From positions 80,593,333 through 80,657,332 of the forward strand of contig JAMXIF010000003.1 in the NCBI GenBank assembly GCA_028583685.1: a stretch of 64,000 nt of DNA, given 5' to 3'. Below, piece by piece: positions 35,031 to 46,950 of the stretch (positions within the stretch are counted from its first letter, which is position 1; every line of letters begins with the position of its first letter). A program made the translations under genes and the position numbers. The DNA comes from Petaurus breviceps papuanus (Eukaryota > Chordata > Mammalia > Diprotodontia > Petauridae). A model generated the notes under the pieces. That model was not told where the DNA came from and made no database searches. It worked only from the letters and a program-made list of their open reading frames with translations.

Positions 35031-36639
35031 AATGATAAAGCTTTTTACAACATTTTTCATATGAAAGTCATCACAATAATGTAATTTTGTTTCTTTTTAG
35101 ATTAAAGCTATCACAGAGAGAATATTGTTAAAGGGATGTGCTTTTACAGAGCAAGCAATTTAGAATCTATTGAGATAACCAGAGAGTCAGGACAGTTGAG
35201 CTCTTAAAAGAGGAAAATAGTAGCTGAAGATGAACAATGAATGGGATCCAGTATTGAATAGCAAGAGATCAGGCTGGTTTGCATTGTGCAGTGCCTTTAA
35301 TAATTCCAAGTTTCTCCTTCAAATGAAGATCCATATTTTTATTTCTAAAATATTTTGGTAAAGCTATATGATTGTGATTAGTGGAATCCCATAATCTCCA
35401 AAGAACTAAAGTTGAGGGTTACTGAAAGGCAATGGAGAGGCATATGTTGGGCATGAGTAAGTCTCAGCATATTAACAATAAAGAAACATGCTAGAGAAGT
35501 ATCATAAAGGATAACATCAGATAAAGGTACAAATGAAAAAAGATCTGGATCTGTTATGTAGTGAAAGCAGGGGATAATTTATGAACAGGCGTCATGATGC
35601 ACTGACAAACATGGTCCACTGTTAAGAGATGTAGATGAAGACTCATAGCACATTGGATGAACCTCTAAGGAGGATTTTTGAGAGGACATGAGCAATTTAC
35701 ACAAACTGAAAAAGCCTGAATAGGTTGTAATCTGCACCACTGGAATGAGTGCCAATATCAAGGAGATCAAAGATCTACCAAAGTGACACCATTTCTGAGA
35801 ACAGTTTCTTCTTTAAAAAAATGATGACACAATGATTTTAGTCTATGCCCCATATAGTGGAGTTGACAGCTTGCTTAAATAAGTCAGGTTGGAACTTTTC
35901 TCATCTTAGGCAATGTCTTCTAACGTTTATCTTTTCTTCTAATTTTATGTTTACTTTGATCTTTGCTCTAACCAGTCTATGATCTAAGTTCATACTGACA
36001 GCTGGTTTTCAAATGACATTCAACCAATAATCTTCTTTCTTTTAAAATACATTCAAATTCATTTTTATTATGTTATTTGATATCTATCATGTCTTGTGAA
36101 TACTAGTTTACTAATTTTAAAAAGTATTCCATTTTTCGACTTCCAATGTGAGAATTTGTTTTGCTCGGCTATACATATTTATTATGAGGGTTTTCTTTTT
36201 CTTTCTTTTCTATTGAATTGGAAGATTAGTGAGAGGGAGATATATGCTTGTAAAAATTAAGAACAAATGAAAGGAAATAATAAAGAAGGAAATGAAACTT
36301 CCAACTCCCCAAAAAGTATTGATAATGTATAGGCCTGAAGCTTCTGTGCAGTTTATAAAAATTTGGCCACTTTCATTTCTGATTTGTAACTATATTTGCA
36401 AAAGTTATTTTTACCTTCTTCCCATTTCTACATTTTTACATTAATATTATCAAACATCCAAGACAGTTTCATTTAGTTTAATACGTTATGTCAAGTTATT
36501 GATAAAATTTCTCACCTTTTTCATCCTCTCCAGTTGATGCTGGTACAGAACTAAAATTACCACCTCAGTGGTTGTTTTGCATTGTCTATAATGCATGAAG
36601 AAAAGTCACTATCAAGATAATTTCTTAGGAAAGAATTAT
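35031..36639. other. Unassigned stretch (1.6 kb)
   Basis: No repeat, RNA or exon recognised. It could hold conserved non-coding sequence, but that cannot be judged from one species. Confidence 0.35.
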
Positions 36640-37080
36640 TGTTTCACCTTCATTTTTGAAGAGGACCAATGGCATCACAGGTGATATCTTGACTTGCACA
36701 TGAATTGGATTTAGATAAGGCAGAGCTGCACAGTCCAGTGGTAAGACAAAAATCAAGATAACTGACCATGACCCAGGATGTAGTGAGTGACCTTGGTATC
36801 TTCAATGTCTGACTGAGCTCTAAGCACTCCACAGTGCCTGCTTCGAAGGCCTTCATGGCTGTTGGAATATATTGTTCTCATCTGCCCATTCCATGGGGGC
36901 AAATCTTCATTTGCTTGCAGTAGATATCCCTGAAGTCACCAAGAAGTTTGATGCCTGGCATTCGTTCACTCTCAACCTCACTTAGCCATCTGCTGAGATA
37001 ATTGACCAGAGTGTGGCTGCTGCTCATGCTACAGTTTCTTGGACTCACAGGTAAGAGTTGGGTGAATCAGGTAGACACCA
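36640..37080. mobile_element. Unclassified interspersed repeat
   Basis: 'atttttgaagaggaccaatg', 'atcttgacttgcacatgaat', 'ccatgacccaggatgtagtg' resemble a marsupial repeat known to me only by pattern. A short related piece ('gaatggaccaatgaca') occurs at about 47305-47345. Confidence 0.35.
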
Positions 37081-38105
37081 AAGGTGAATGAGCAGCCCTG
37101 AAAAGGGTAAGGAAAGAGCAAGCATTTAACAAATGATTGAGGAATTTAATAGAATTAAATAAAACAGCTGGTAAAAATTATAATTCAATTATGCTGCAAA
37201 TGAAATAACAAGTAACCTGCTTATACTGCCCCTATTGAAGCTACTCCAGGGCTACCTCATGGTTTGAAGATGACCCTGAATTCCAAAAGCTCTGTAGGTT
37301 CGCCAAGGCAAGCTTTGCCATGTTATATGAATTTGAAAGAATTTGAGTATGGATATGAAAAGGAGCTATAGGACTTTTATATTCAGAAAGGTTAATCACC
37401 AACACAGCAACTTATGACAAACATCTACTAAGACTATCTATGATTAAGACCATCGACTTAGAGGCTCAGAACTTAATTCACCAAAGAGCATTTGTCACTC
37501 CCTCAGAATTCTGCTTGGTCCCAGAGGTCCATAATTCCCAAGTGAAATGGGACATGGGACACTCTGGATCTTCATCCTATTCACAAATTGAATGACTTTA
37601 GTGCCTAGCAATGCCCAGTAGTTTAAAATACACACAGACACACACACACACACAGAATGATTTTGGAATGTTTTTGGCTATCCATGATTCAGAACAACAA
37701 ATCAATCAAATGCTTTGTACAGTACTTCAAGCCTTGAGATTACATTCATCAAAACATTTCCACTGAGAGGTAACGAACCTAAAATTCAGGGTCAATTTCT
37801 TTGAGTAATGAATGAATCTCTTAAAGGTGAATGCTAAAATTTTGAATTAGGAAGGGTGATGAAAATCACAGTAGATGCTATTCAGTCTCTTAGTCAGTGA
37901 ATCAACAATCACTCAACACATATTTCTGAAATACCTGACCTTTGTAAAGTGCTATGATAGGCATTTGGGGGATTACAAAGAAAAATAAGACATGGTGTGT
38001 GAATTGAAGGTATGTACTACCATCTAATAGTTCCTAAAGTACTTTACATCCATGATCTTATTTGATTTTCAAATTAACCCTATGAGTAAAATTTTATAGT
38101 CTCCA
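37081..38105. other. Largely unassigned; ancient repeat near 37890
   Basis: A (CA)n run lies at 37631-37655 and an old-repeat trace at 37890-38000. The rest was not recognised. Confidence 0.35.
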
Positions 38106-38109
38106 TAAC

Positions 38110-38410
38110 TGGCTATATATAGAGGCCACAAAAAGGGCTGAAATTGGGGTCAAGAAGATCTGGGTTTGAATCCCACTTCTAATTCTTCTTAGCTTTGTGT
38201 CCATAGTCACATCATTTTATATCTCTATGGATCAATTTCTTCATAGGTTATCTCTACATATCAATTTCTTCATTTGTTTAACAGGGATACTTGTAATAAT
38301 GACATGATAGTACTATAATATTTTACTTATAAGGTTAATTTGAAAATAAAATAAAATTATGGGTATAAAGCACTTTAGAAACTTCAAAACACTAGATAGA
38401 TTCTAGTTAT
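38110..38410 (+). mobile_element. MIR/CORE-SINE with a short internal duplication
   Basis: 'gatctgggtttgaatcccac', 'tatctctatggatcaatttc' then the near-repeat 'tatctctacatatcaatttc', and 'gtataaagcactttagaaac' as 3' part. Confidence 0.6.
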
Positions 38411-38538
38411 TATCATCATTATTATTATAAACTAATCTCAGTGCCAACTAGTTCAACATTTACCCTCTCTCTCAAGGTGTAAAGAGAGTACATCCCTAGT
38501 TTTCAGATATTTTTCCATTCTCTAAAATCATCTTCTCT

Positions 38539-38711
38539 AGGGATGGCTAGGTGGCTCAGTGCATAGAGCACCAGACCTGGAGTCAGGAGGACCTGAGTTT
38601 AAATCCAGCTTCATATACTTAACACTTACTAGCCATGTGACCTTGGGCCAGTCACTTATTTTGTCACCCAATTGCCCTGCCTTCCCCCTCCAAAAAGCAA
38701 GAAAATAAAAC
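38539..38711 (+). mobile_element. Marsupial tRNA-SINE
   Basis: 'gatggctaggtggctcagtg', 'gagtttaaatccagc', 'gccagtcacttattttgtca' and an A-rich tail. A 15-bp target-site duplication 'aaaatcatctt(c/g)tct' lies at 38524-38538 and 38712-38726. Confidence 0.9.
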
Positions 38712-38729
38712 AAAATCATCTTGTCTATT

Positions 38730-39340
38730 TTATTTCTTCTCTATCTTATCAGAAAGCTCCTTACAGGATAAGATGGGTGACTGCAGTTTTTATTTCTTAT
38801 TCCTGTGTCCTATGTACATTGCTATACCTACCCTTTTGACTTCCTTTTTTTTACATAAAGGAGGAGATATAAAGAACTAAATCATGTGATTTCAGGCTCA
38901 ATTTCGGAAGGGCATCTACTATATGGGGAAAAAATGTGAAAACTCATTTTAGAACAGTAATTCTATGACCTGATGTCAATTTTGAAGTTTTTAATTACTT
39001 GACTGACTAGCCCAAAAGCACAATTTCACTGAAACATATTCAGTAAGTTTTATCTCTTATGAAAATTGAGGCTCTAAGTAAGTAACAGTTGCTAAGGGAT
39101 TTGGAATGGAGATTAGCATAGATTTGGGTAGCACAAATGGCCCTTTGTGCATAGTAAATGGCTTCTTTTCCATTACAAAAATTAATATCTGTGTTTGTGA
39201 AGCATACTAAGAGCCGTCTGAAAATACACTGAACACAAAATAAGCTAAATATAATAATCTGCCACTTAAGGCACTTGGTTCTATTATATAAAGTCATAAA
39301 CATTAATTTCACTGATTGAATATTTAATCTCTATCTTAAA
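38730..39340. other. Unassigned stretch
   Basis: No feature recognised. Confidence 0.4.
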
Positions 39341-39354
39341 TCTTGCTGGATTGT

Positions 39355-39468
39355 CAGCATGGGGAATGGGGAGAGGGAGAGAGGGAAGAGAAAGAGAAAG
39401 GGCGAGGGAGAGAGAAGAGAAGAGAGGGAAAGCAAAAACACAGAGGAGAGAGGGAAAGGGAAATGAAT
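39355..39468. repeat. GA-rich low-complexity tract
   Basis: Dense GGGAGAG/AGAGA words. Reading frames here are compositional. Confidence 0.85.
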
Positions 39469-39501
39469 AGAAATAGTTATAAACATATTGACAGACTATA
39501 C

Positions 39502-39726
39502 CAGAAATATCAAACAAATGGCCCAAGGGCTGGCTGCATTGTGTCATACAACATTCTGAATGTGATGAAATCAGATTAAAATTTAATTGAGAAATATTTA
39601 ACAAAATAAATAAAAATATAATAGAACATAGATGTAAATATGTGATTTACTAAATCAACATGTAGTCACAGAGATCCTTAGCTCCTGTTTAATGGCCTCC
39701 ATTTCTATTTGAATTTTACACCACTG
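39502..39726. mobile_element. hAT-like MITE, copy 1
   Basis: Ends 'cagaaatatcaaac' and 'ttttacaccactg' are degenerate inverted repeats of a CAG..GTGTCAAAC-type terminus. The core 'agattaaaatttaattgaga', 'atttaacaaaataaataaaa' is shared with 45844-46048 and 46612-46730. Confidence 0.5.
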
Positions 39727-39849
39727 GGCTAGACTGAGTGTCTGTCTAAAGGCATATTGTCATCTGAACAGTGTGCTTTTTTTTCATCAATATTGGATTG
39801 CTTTTTTTGCAGGGGTTAGATAGGATAATCTGTTTCAAGGGACTAAAGA

Positions 39850-40640
39850 TTTCACTTAGGAGATTTTGCATGGAGGCTTAGATGCCCAGAGGAATTATTA
39901 CATTGTGATAAGCAAATATGAGCATTTGGAGACCCTTATTATCAATAGGAAATTCGTCTTCTATTTGGATTTTCTACAGGACAATCTCTGTGAAATAAAA
40001 AAACACATAGAGGAACAGAAATCTCCATGTTCTATGCATCTCTTGACATGGATATTCAGTGAAACATTAAATGATGTTGTCTTATGGTCACATCTAGCAA
40101 AAAAAATCTTGTATGATTTTGCTATATGCATGAGAGAGACCTTATTTCAGAAAAGCCTCTGAGATTTCAATTTTTGTTCAATGGAGTCAAATGTTCCTTG
40201 GATGTCAAATACTAATGGATACAATGGGATCTTATGTTTTTTACAACTCTCAGCCAGGTGAGTTACTCTAGAGATGTGGATATACTACAGAAGAAATTAT
40301 CTCATACAGAACATCAACTATGGAAGTCAGTCTATTTCATTCTCATATTTTCATCAATTATAACGTAGGCTCATGTTTTATAGAGACAAGAAAGTAATGA
40401 GGAAAACGACTTCTTTGTTGCCTTTTTAAAAAATACACCATCAATGATCTTTCTCATTCAGTTGAAATTTCTTTCCATACAAATTTCTCAAAAAATTTTC
40501 CCATTACCTTTTAAAAATTTTATTGCTTCCAGTACAGACCTTTTCTGCATATATTTCACCAGATCCAGAATCTCTTCCCAACTTCATTTTCCAAATACCA
40601 TTGCTTGTAGCCCACATTATACAGTATAATGAAGTGATTA
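39850..40640 (-). mobile_element. Possible old LINE reverse-transcriptase region (RTE or L2 type)
   Basis: 'caatggagtcaaatgttcct', 'tggatgtcaaatactaatgg' followed by 'tctagagatgtggat' resembles the antisense of the LINE RT block around the F-x-x-A-F-D-S/I-D-H region. A 98-codon plus-strand frame (39866-40162) then looks like a chance antisense frame. Weak evidence. Confidence 0.25.
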
Positions 40641-41310
40641 AATCCAAATGTGGTATCTCTCCAGTTATTGTTGAAACTAAGTGAATACAGATATAATAGC
40701 AGATCTGTTCCATTTCACCTCCCTTTAGTGTCCTCTTCCAGTTTCATCTATAAATACTCTCATAATGGTCCTCAACTGAATCTCCTACAACTGCTGAGGG
40801 TTCATTTTCCTTTCAACTACTGCACATGGTTCTGGGATCTGATGCTGCTCATAATCTTCTGTCCTCCTCTGTGATGTTTTGTAGCTGACCTTGTACTGCA
40901 AACCAATATTGCATTTGAATTCCATGCCTTGACAGATCAAATGACTGTCACCTGAAGCAGTTTTATGGCTCTATTCATTTGTGTCAATTATTTTTCATCA
41001 ATTAAAACTCCTATAAGAAATAACAATAAGGTCAAGGAGCAATGGGTAGAAGATGAAGGTAGATTTAGACTTTATTTAGGGAAAAACTTTCTAATTTCAG
41101 GTATTAAAAAGGGGTGGGGAGGTAGATGACTCCCTTTCATAGGAGGTAGTCATAAAGATATCAGACAGACACTTTTTTACATATGCTATAAATTGACATG
41201 TGGGTTGGCCTAGATACACTCTGAGTTCCATACAACTCAAAGATTCTGATTCTGTTATTCTTCAGTGTCCTCTGTCATTTAGCCCAAGGCTAGGTACAGA
41301 AAGGGCGTGA
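40641..41310. other. Unassigned stretch
   Basis: No feature recognised with confidence. Confidence 0.4.
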
Positions 41311-41314
41311 TAGA

Positions 41315-41412
41315 TAAATGGATAGACAGACAGATAGACAGATAGATAGATAGATACATAGATAGGTAGATGATGGATGGATGGATAGGTAGGGTAGGTA
41401 GGTAGGTAGGAA
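41315..41412. repeat. Compound (GATA)/(GACA)/(GGTA) microsatellite
   Basis: GATAGACA, then GATAGATA, GATGGATG and GTAGGTAG blocks in sequence. Confidence 0.93.
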
Positions 41413-41444
41413 ACAGATCTCTTTAGGGAAAAAGAAAAAGAACC

Positions 41445-42075
41445 TATATGTTCTAAAATGCTTTACAGCAGCTCTCTTTGTGGTGGCAAAGAACTAGAAA
41501 TTACAGGGATGTCCATCAATTGGGGAATGGCTGAAGAAGTTGTAGTATATGATTGTGATGGAATACTGCTGTACTATAAGAAATGATGAGCTCAATGATT
41601 TTAGAAAAACACTTGCATGAAATAACAAAGAGCGAAATGAGCAGAACCAAGAGAACATCGTATATAGTAACAGCAATATCGTTTTAAGAATGACTTTGAG
41701 CAAATAAATTATTTTGTCTATTATAAATACCCAAATTAACTATAAAGGACATATGAAGACACTATTTGCATCAAAGAACTGATAAATAGAAGTATGAATG
41801 GAATAATTTTACATATATATGTACATATATACATATTAGTTTTTAATGGTAGCCATCTCTAAGGTTGGGGGTGGGGGAGGGAAGGAAAAAAAGGGAAAGA
41901 AATTTACATGACAATTTTGTTGTATATTTGAAAGGAATAGCAAGTTCCGCATAGTAGATTTGCAGTTTCATGTGCAATCATCTTTTTTATTGTAGAATAA
42001 AAATGTTCTAGAAATGTTATAGAAATGCTTGTTTTATTCCATAAATTTAAAACAAAAGTTTTTTTTTTAAAAAAA
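41445..42075 (+). mobile_element. L1 LINE ORF2 C-terminus and 3' UTR, 5'-truncated
   Basis: Encodes remnants of A-A-L-F-V-V-A-K-N, G-C-P-S-I-G-E-W-L and M-E-Y-x-C-T-I-R-N, the conserved L1 ORF2 C-terminus, followed by a 3' UTR ('aatggtagccatctctaagg') and an A-rich end. Colinear with 3945-4575. Stops interrupt the frame. Confidence 0.8.
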
Positions 42076-42535
42076 GAATGTAGTAAAACAATTCCATTCT
42101 TGAAGGAAACCTCACTTTGTAAGCTTCGGAGTGTTATATAAATGTATTATTCTTAATACTGTGAAGGTTTCTATATCTCCATAGGTTTCTACTGAGTTTC
42201 AGCTTTGCTCCAGTGCCCATTACTAACATCTGATAACTACCTACATTGCTATACTTTTTAAGTCTCTAAAAACCTGCTAATGTTAGGCAAACAGCTTCTT
42301 TGTCAGCAACCGAAACTATTAAGAACAGTTATGTGGTCCAAGGAGTTGTATCTGGTGTCAACCAAGAAATAGTAAATCTGTTTCATGATTCAAGATTGAT
42401 TACCCAAAGTCAATAGAAGAGAACAGAAGTCAAGGTGAATGAATCATTGGGATCATGGGATAGATTTCCCTTAGTGGCACAGTTGTGTGATGACAGTGAC
42501 TTTAAACATTTAAGTCCTTATATATCATAAAACTA
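42076..42535. other. Unassigned stretch
   Basis: No feature recognised. Confidence 0.4.
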
Positions 42536-42539
42536 TCTT

Positions 42540-42740
42540 TGCTTTCAATAATTCAATATATTGAAGTACTTATTAAGTACTTTCTGTCATGAACTGTATT
42601 AGGCACAAGGACAAAAAGGTAAAAATGAATAATTCCTGCTCTCAAGAAGCTAATATGCTACTGGAGGAAACAACATGAACACAGATAAGTAAATGCAAAG
42701 CAATGGGGAGGGGAGGGGAGGGGGACAGTACTAAGACTCA
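42540..42740. mobile_element. Ancient mammalian repeat
   Basis: 'gtacttattaagtactttct', 'ctgctctcaagaagctaata', 'aacatgaacacagataagta', then a GGGGA run. Same family as 33.48 kb. Confidence 0.4.
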
Positions 42741-43204
42741 GGGGTCATCAGAAAAGACATTGTATAGTCTATAGGAGGTGACATCTGTTTGTGTGTCTAG
42801 CATTATGATACCTGCTATGAAAGGAGGAATACAAAGTAAGGGGCATAAATTATATTTTCAAGAACTTGGGGAGGAAGGATATACATACCTGAAACAATGA
42901 AAGAGTAGCACAGTGTTCCCTAAAGTGGTATCATAGGATGATCAATTCAATACAATGTACCTTTATTTTATTTTGAACCTCATGGATTTTTCCTTATATA
43001 AGATTTGGTCATATATATATATATATATGCCTCAATATTTTATAGCATCAAAGGCTAGGGAAGATTGCCTTCCCAATAATGCATACTTTAGAACTCTGAA
43101 ATATTATTTGATCTCAATATGAAATTCTTTCCTTCTATATAAGAAAAAGCATGGTTCTGTGATGGCAAGATATTATAATGTTTAATGACAGAATTAAAAC
43201 TTAA

Positions 43205-43470
43205 AGAGGGAGACAAGATAGCACAATAGCTGAAATTGTACTTAGAGTCTAAAAGATGAATTTTGATTCCCATATGATTGCTGACTGGTTATATATTTGA
43301 AAAAGGGCAACTTTTAAGAATGTTTAACTTGTGCCATTCTGTTTTTCCAACAGAAAAAAAGAGGAAAATGATTACAGGTAATGCTTTAATCCATTGTATT
43401 TGTCCTATTTCCCAAGTTTGTTGTGAGAATCAAACAGCACAAATCTTTGCAAACAAATTACACATTGTTT
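43205..43470 (+). mobile_element. CORE-SINE/MIR remnant
   Basis: 'agacaagatagcacaatagc' head-like, 'ttgtgagaatcaaacagcac', 'aaatctttgcaaacaaa' 3'-like. Strongly diverged. Confidence 0.35.
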
Positions 43471-43632
43471 AATCTACTTTGCCTTATTTGATTTTCACAA
43501 CAAACCATTAAGATAAGTTAAATTATTCCCATTTCACAGATGAAAATATGGAGATACAAGAGAGATTCAAGGACTTTACCAAGGTCAAGTAAACAATAAA
43601 TGACAGAGCCAAGATTTCGACCCAGGGCTTTT
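43471..43632 (-). mobile_element. MIR/CORE-SINE
   Basis: 'ttgattttcacaacaaacca', 'cccatttcacagatgaaaat', 'agccaagatttcgacccag'. Confidence 0.6.
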
Positions 43633-43649
43633 AACTGTTATCTGAGAAA

Positions 43650-43865
43650 ACAGTTTGGTTCAAATGAGCAGAACCCTTTTTTGGATTTGGAGTGAGAATT
43701 CCCCAGTAACTTACTAATCCTATGACCCCACATAAGTCACTTCATCTGTTCCATTCTCTGTTTCTTAGTCTATAAAATGGAGATGATAATATTTGAACAA
43801 CCTACCTCACTGGGTTGTGGTGAAGAAACCATTTTATGAACTGCAAAATGCTATATAAAAAAGTG
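43650..43865 (+). mobile_element. MIR/CORE-SINE
   Basis: 'gaccccacataagtcacttc', 'tctataaaatggagatgata', 'acctacctcactgggttgtg', 'aactgcaaaatgctatataa'. Confidence 0.65.
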
Positions 43866-44601
43866 AGTTATTCACAATGCCATGAAATATTTACAATAAT
43901 AATAATGATGAAAATATAGCCCTTGGAGCCTCACAGGAATATTGAAGATTAATGATGTAATAAATGTGAAAATTGTGTGAATAGCCCAAAGGAAAAGCTA
44001 AATATAAATCCAAGGTGTTATAAACATATAACAAACGGTACATTTTAAGGAACAACTCCAGCGTTTGAATAAAATGTCCCCTAGCAGAGAAGTTCCTACT
44101 TGAAACGCCAGGAAAATGCACATTCATCCGTCTGCTTCAACCATGTTCATATCTGCTATGCAAGAACAATTCTTCCATGTGTTTTAGGTTTCCATTGAGA
44201 GATGTTGAAAGGTCTTGTTTCAGAATATTAAATCTAGTTAAAATGGAACTGTATCTCTCAAATCCTTGCTATTGTTCCCAGAATTGTCCTTATTCCTTCC
44301 GAAAAAGATAAATGGGTACAATTGTCCATTTGAAAATCCAACATAATCAAAAGAAAAGTACTTCCTCCCTAATTCCCATCTCCATAGAAACAGCTCAGTT
44401 CCTCAAGCTTCTTGTCCACATACATTAGTTAACATAGTTTTGTGACATTAGGCAGTCAGAGCAAGAAGCCTGCGTTGTCTCACATCATGGCATTTTGAAG
44501 GGTGACTTTTCAGAACAAAAGAAAAAAAAAATGACCACATTTGTCTAGTTGCCGCCACATTCATTGTAATTCCTTCCTAAATTTTTTATTTTTTTTCCTA
44601 G
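43866..44601. other. Unassigned stretch
   Basis: No repeat recognised. It ends in a long T-rich tract before a possible exon. Confidence 0.4.
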
Positions 44602-44657
44602 TTCCTTAGAATTTGTCCTGAGCCGAAGGAATACAGAAACCTGCCAATTACCAGAAG
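44602..44657 (+). other. Possible 56-bp exon
   Basis: Preceded by about 20 T/C bases ending 'ttttttttcctag' and followed by 'gtttgt', an acceptable donor. Two frames are open: FLRICPEPKEYRNLPITR, and, offset by one, SLEFVLSRRNTETCQLPE. Neither was recognised. The phase entering from the 18.25-kb candidate would meet a stop, so they are not simply consecutive exons. Confidence 0.18.
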
Positions 44658-45089
44658 GTTTGTAATTGTGAATACTCTTTGTCTGCTATTTAGTATCAAA
44701 GGATGCATTGGAATATTCACTGTCAATGACCCTAAAATATATTTTTTTTTCCTTTGGGAGAATACGTATATTCTAACAATATTGTTAACAAATTATGTGA
44801 ATTTCTACTCATAAATGAATAAATCACTCTGATGCTAGGCAATATCTAAGTGTCTTCTACTATTCACTCTTGATGGCATCCTACATCCTTTTATTCTTAC
44901 CAGTGACCTACTATTTGGGGCTGAAATGGTCAGTAGGTAGAATCCAAATGAAAGAATTTATCTCAGTGGTTAATTGGATTTCAAAGTGCCAATTGAACCT
45001 TGGATACAGTTGTCAGCGATCCAAAGAAACCTATTATTTCCACTGAATTGATCAAGAATCATCCAACCAGAGTATTTGACTCTGTGTAG

Positions 45090-45260
45090 CTCATAGAATC
45101 TTAGCATCGATGGGGCCTGTAGGGATAATATAATGTAATTCCCTCATTAGCCATAGAAAATTTAGTTGATTTGGCCAAGACCACATATCTTGTTCCTGAC
45201 AGCTGAAATTAAAATTAAGTATACCTCAGGTCCAATGCAATACTCTACCTTTCCACTAAA
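45090..45260 (-). mobile_element. L3/CR1 or MIR 3' end
   Basis: 'catagaatcttagcatcgat', 'ggggcctgtagggat', 'gatttggccaagaccacata' are antisense L3-type terminus. 44658-45089 and 45261-45843 hold nothing firmly assigned. Confidence 0.5.
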
Positions 45261-45843
45261 TCTAGTTCTTAATATTTATCATCTCCTACAGATAACTTCT
45301 ATTATGATTTTGCATCTTCTAATGAGAATTTTAATATAGGGAATCCAGCTTGTGATTTTATCCCTGTAGGGAACTTCCAGCATAGAAATTCCCTCCATTG
45401 GTACAGATTGGCAACTCTTCTTGTCTGAGGAACTTAGAACTTATGATGTGCTAATGTTCACACCATTAGAAAGTACTTACAGAAGGACTTGAACCCAGAT
45501 CTTATTGACTCCTAAATCAGTCCTCTCTCTATGAGGCGAGGTACCTCTCTTGTTGATGTACTGTCCCTTTGAGATACTGCCCTATGGAGCAGTTTAGTAG
45601 CAAGAGGGACATGCAAGATATTTGTGTCTAAAAGGAGGACATTACATCAATTTTCAAAAGATATAAAATATTAACACTATTAGAGATGTATGTTGACACA
45701 TAAAAGAAGAAGGAAAAGAACTTTAACAAAATTTGGTAAAGTTTGTATATTAAAGAAAGTTTTCAACTGGGGTTTCAGCAGTTTGGGACAGAAAATTAAC
45801 TGTAGCATAAATATTAAGACTCAACATTCTGAATGAGGAAGAT

Positions 45844-46048
45844 CAGATGTTTCAAACAGCTTGAGTTGCAACGCTCTTCTGTGGCAAACCAGATTAAATT
45901 GTAATTGGGAATATATAACAAAATAAATAAAAATACAATAGAACATAGATGATGTTAATGTGTAATTTTCCAAGTCAATGTATGATCTACAGGAATTCTT
46001 ATATATGGCATAATGGTCCCATTTCTATCTGAGTTTGACACACCTCTG
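45844..46048. mobile_element. hAT-like MITE, copy 2 (ends present)
   Basis: Ends 'cagatgtttcaaac' and 'gtttgacacacctctg' are inverted repeats. The core 'ccagattaaattgtaattgg', 'ataacaaaataaataaaaat', 'acatagatgatgttaatgtg' matches copy 1. About 205 bp and no coding capacity. Established fact: hAT termini begin CAGNG. Family assignment is inference. Confidence 0.6.
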
Positions 46049-46301
46049 TTGTAGAATGATGTTTATACAGGAGCAGTTTGATGGCCTAAAGGAGCACAGA
46101 AAGAACTTGTTTATTTTAAAATGGAAAGATATGGGTACAAAGAAATGCATTTTCAAGTACACCAAAGGAAATGTTGGACAATGTTGAAAAATTCAGAGCT
46201 ATAAAGGATTATTACACCTCTTCTCATCGTGAAACTACTTTATGATTAAAGAGGATAAAACATTTTAATGAGAAATTGCATAAACATTTGGAGGATACAG
46301 T

Positions 46302-46485
46302 ATGATTTTAAATGAGCTATCCATGTCATATGGGAAATTGGGAAAGTTGTTACCCATTGAGAGTCAGGAAGCTCTCATTTAAGCCACTGAAGAAAAAGGA
46401 ACCTGAGATGAACCTGGAGAAAGAACACGAAAAGGGAGACTGTTGATGAAAAAAGCCTAGTGAAGACTGAAGATAACGAAAAAGA
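46302..46485. repeat. 184-bp duplicated segment, copy 1
   Basis: About 95% identical, without indels, to 47602-47785, offset exactly 1300 bp. Shared from 'atgattttaaatgag' to 'agataa(c/g)gaaaaaga'. Surroundings are unassigned sequence. Confidence 0.95.
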
Positions 46486-46611
46486 TGGAAAAGTTCCATG
46501 GTTGGAGGGATGGTCTCTAAAAGCAGTCAGCTTACAGAAGGCTTCCACTAAGTAATTCCTGATTGATAGTAAAGAGTTGATTTCAAGCTGCCTACAAAAC
46601 TCCAAAGTGTA

Positions 46612-46730
46612 GCCAGAATTAGATTAAAATGTAATTTGGAAATATTTAACAAAATAAATTAAAATGCAAAATAGATAATATTATTTGTGGTTTTCTGTGG
46701 CCTTGCAGGTATCTATTTCTACCTAGAATT
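46612..46730. mobile_element. hAT-like MITE, copy 3 (partial)
   Basis: 'agattaaaatgtaatttgga', 'aatatttaacaaaataaatt', 'ttatttgtggttttctgtgg'. The right end is cut by or adjoins the next SINE. Confidence 0.5.
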
Positions 46731-46950
46731 AGGCTAAGTGGCACAGGGGAATAGAGCAAGGATCCTAGAGTAAGGAAAACCTGAATTCAAATCCAACTTC
46801 AAACACTTAGCTGTGTAACCATAGGCAAGTCACTTAACCCCGTTTGCCTCAGTTTCCCTCATCTGCAAAGAAAATGGCAAACCACTTCAGGATCTTTGAA
46901 AAGAAAACCCCAAATAGGGTCATGAAGAGTAAGATACAAGTGAACAAAAA
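46731..46950 (+). mobile_element. Marsupial SINE with RTE-like tail
   Basis: 'aggctaagtggcacagggga', 'gaattcaaatccaacttc', 'cgtttgcctcagtttccctc', 'ggcaaaccacttcaggatct', ending 'caagtgaacaaa'. Confidence 0.8.

Noticed and set aside
39866-40162. 98-codon plus-strand frame with protein-like composition
   Set aside because: No recognisable family; the region may be the antisense of an old LINE reverse transcriptase.
43347-43377. Micro-exon-like 'ccaacag ... gattacag gtaatg'
   Set aside because: About 24 bp, A-rich, inside a probable MIR remnant, stop in the apparent frame; splice-like motifs of this quality are common by chance.
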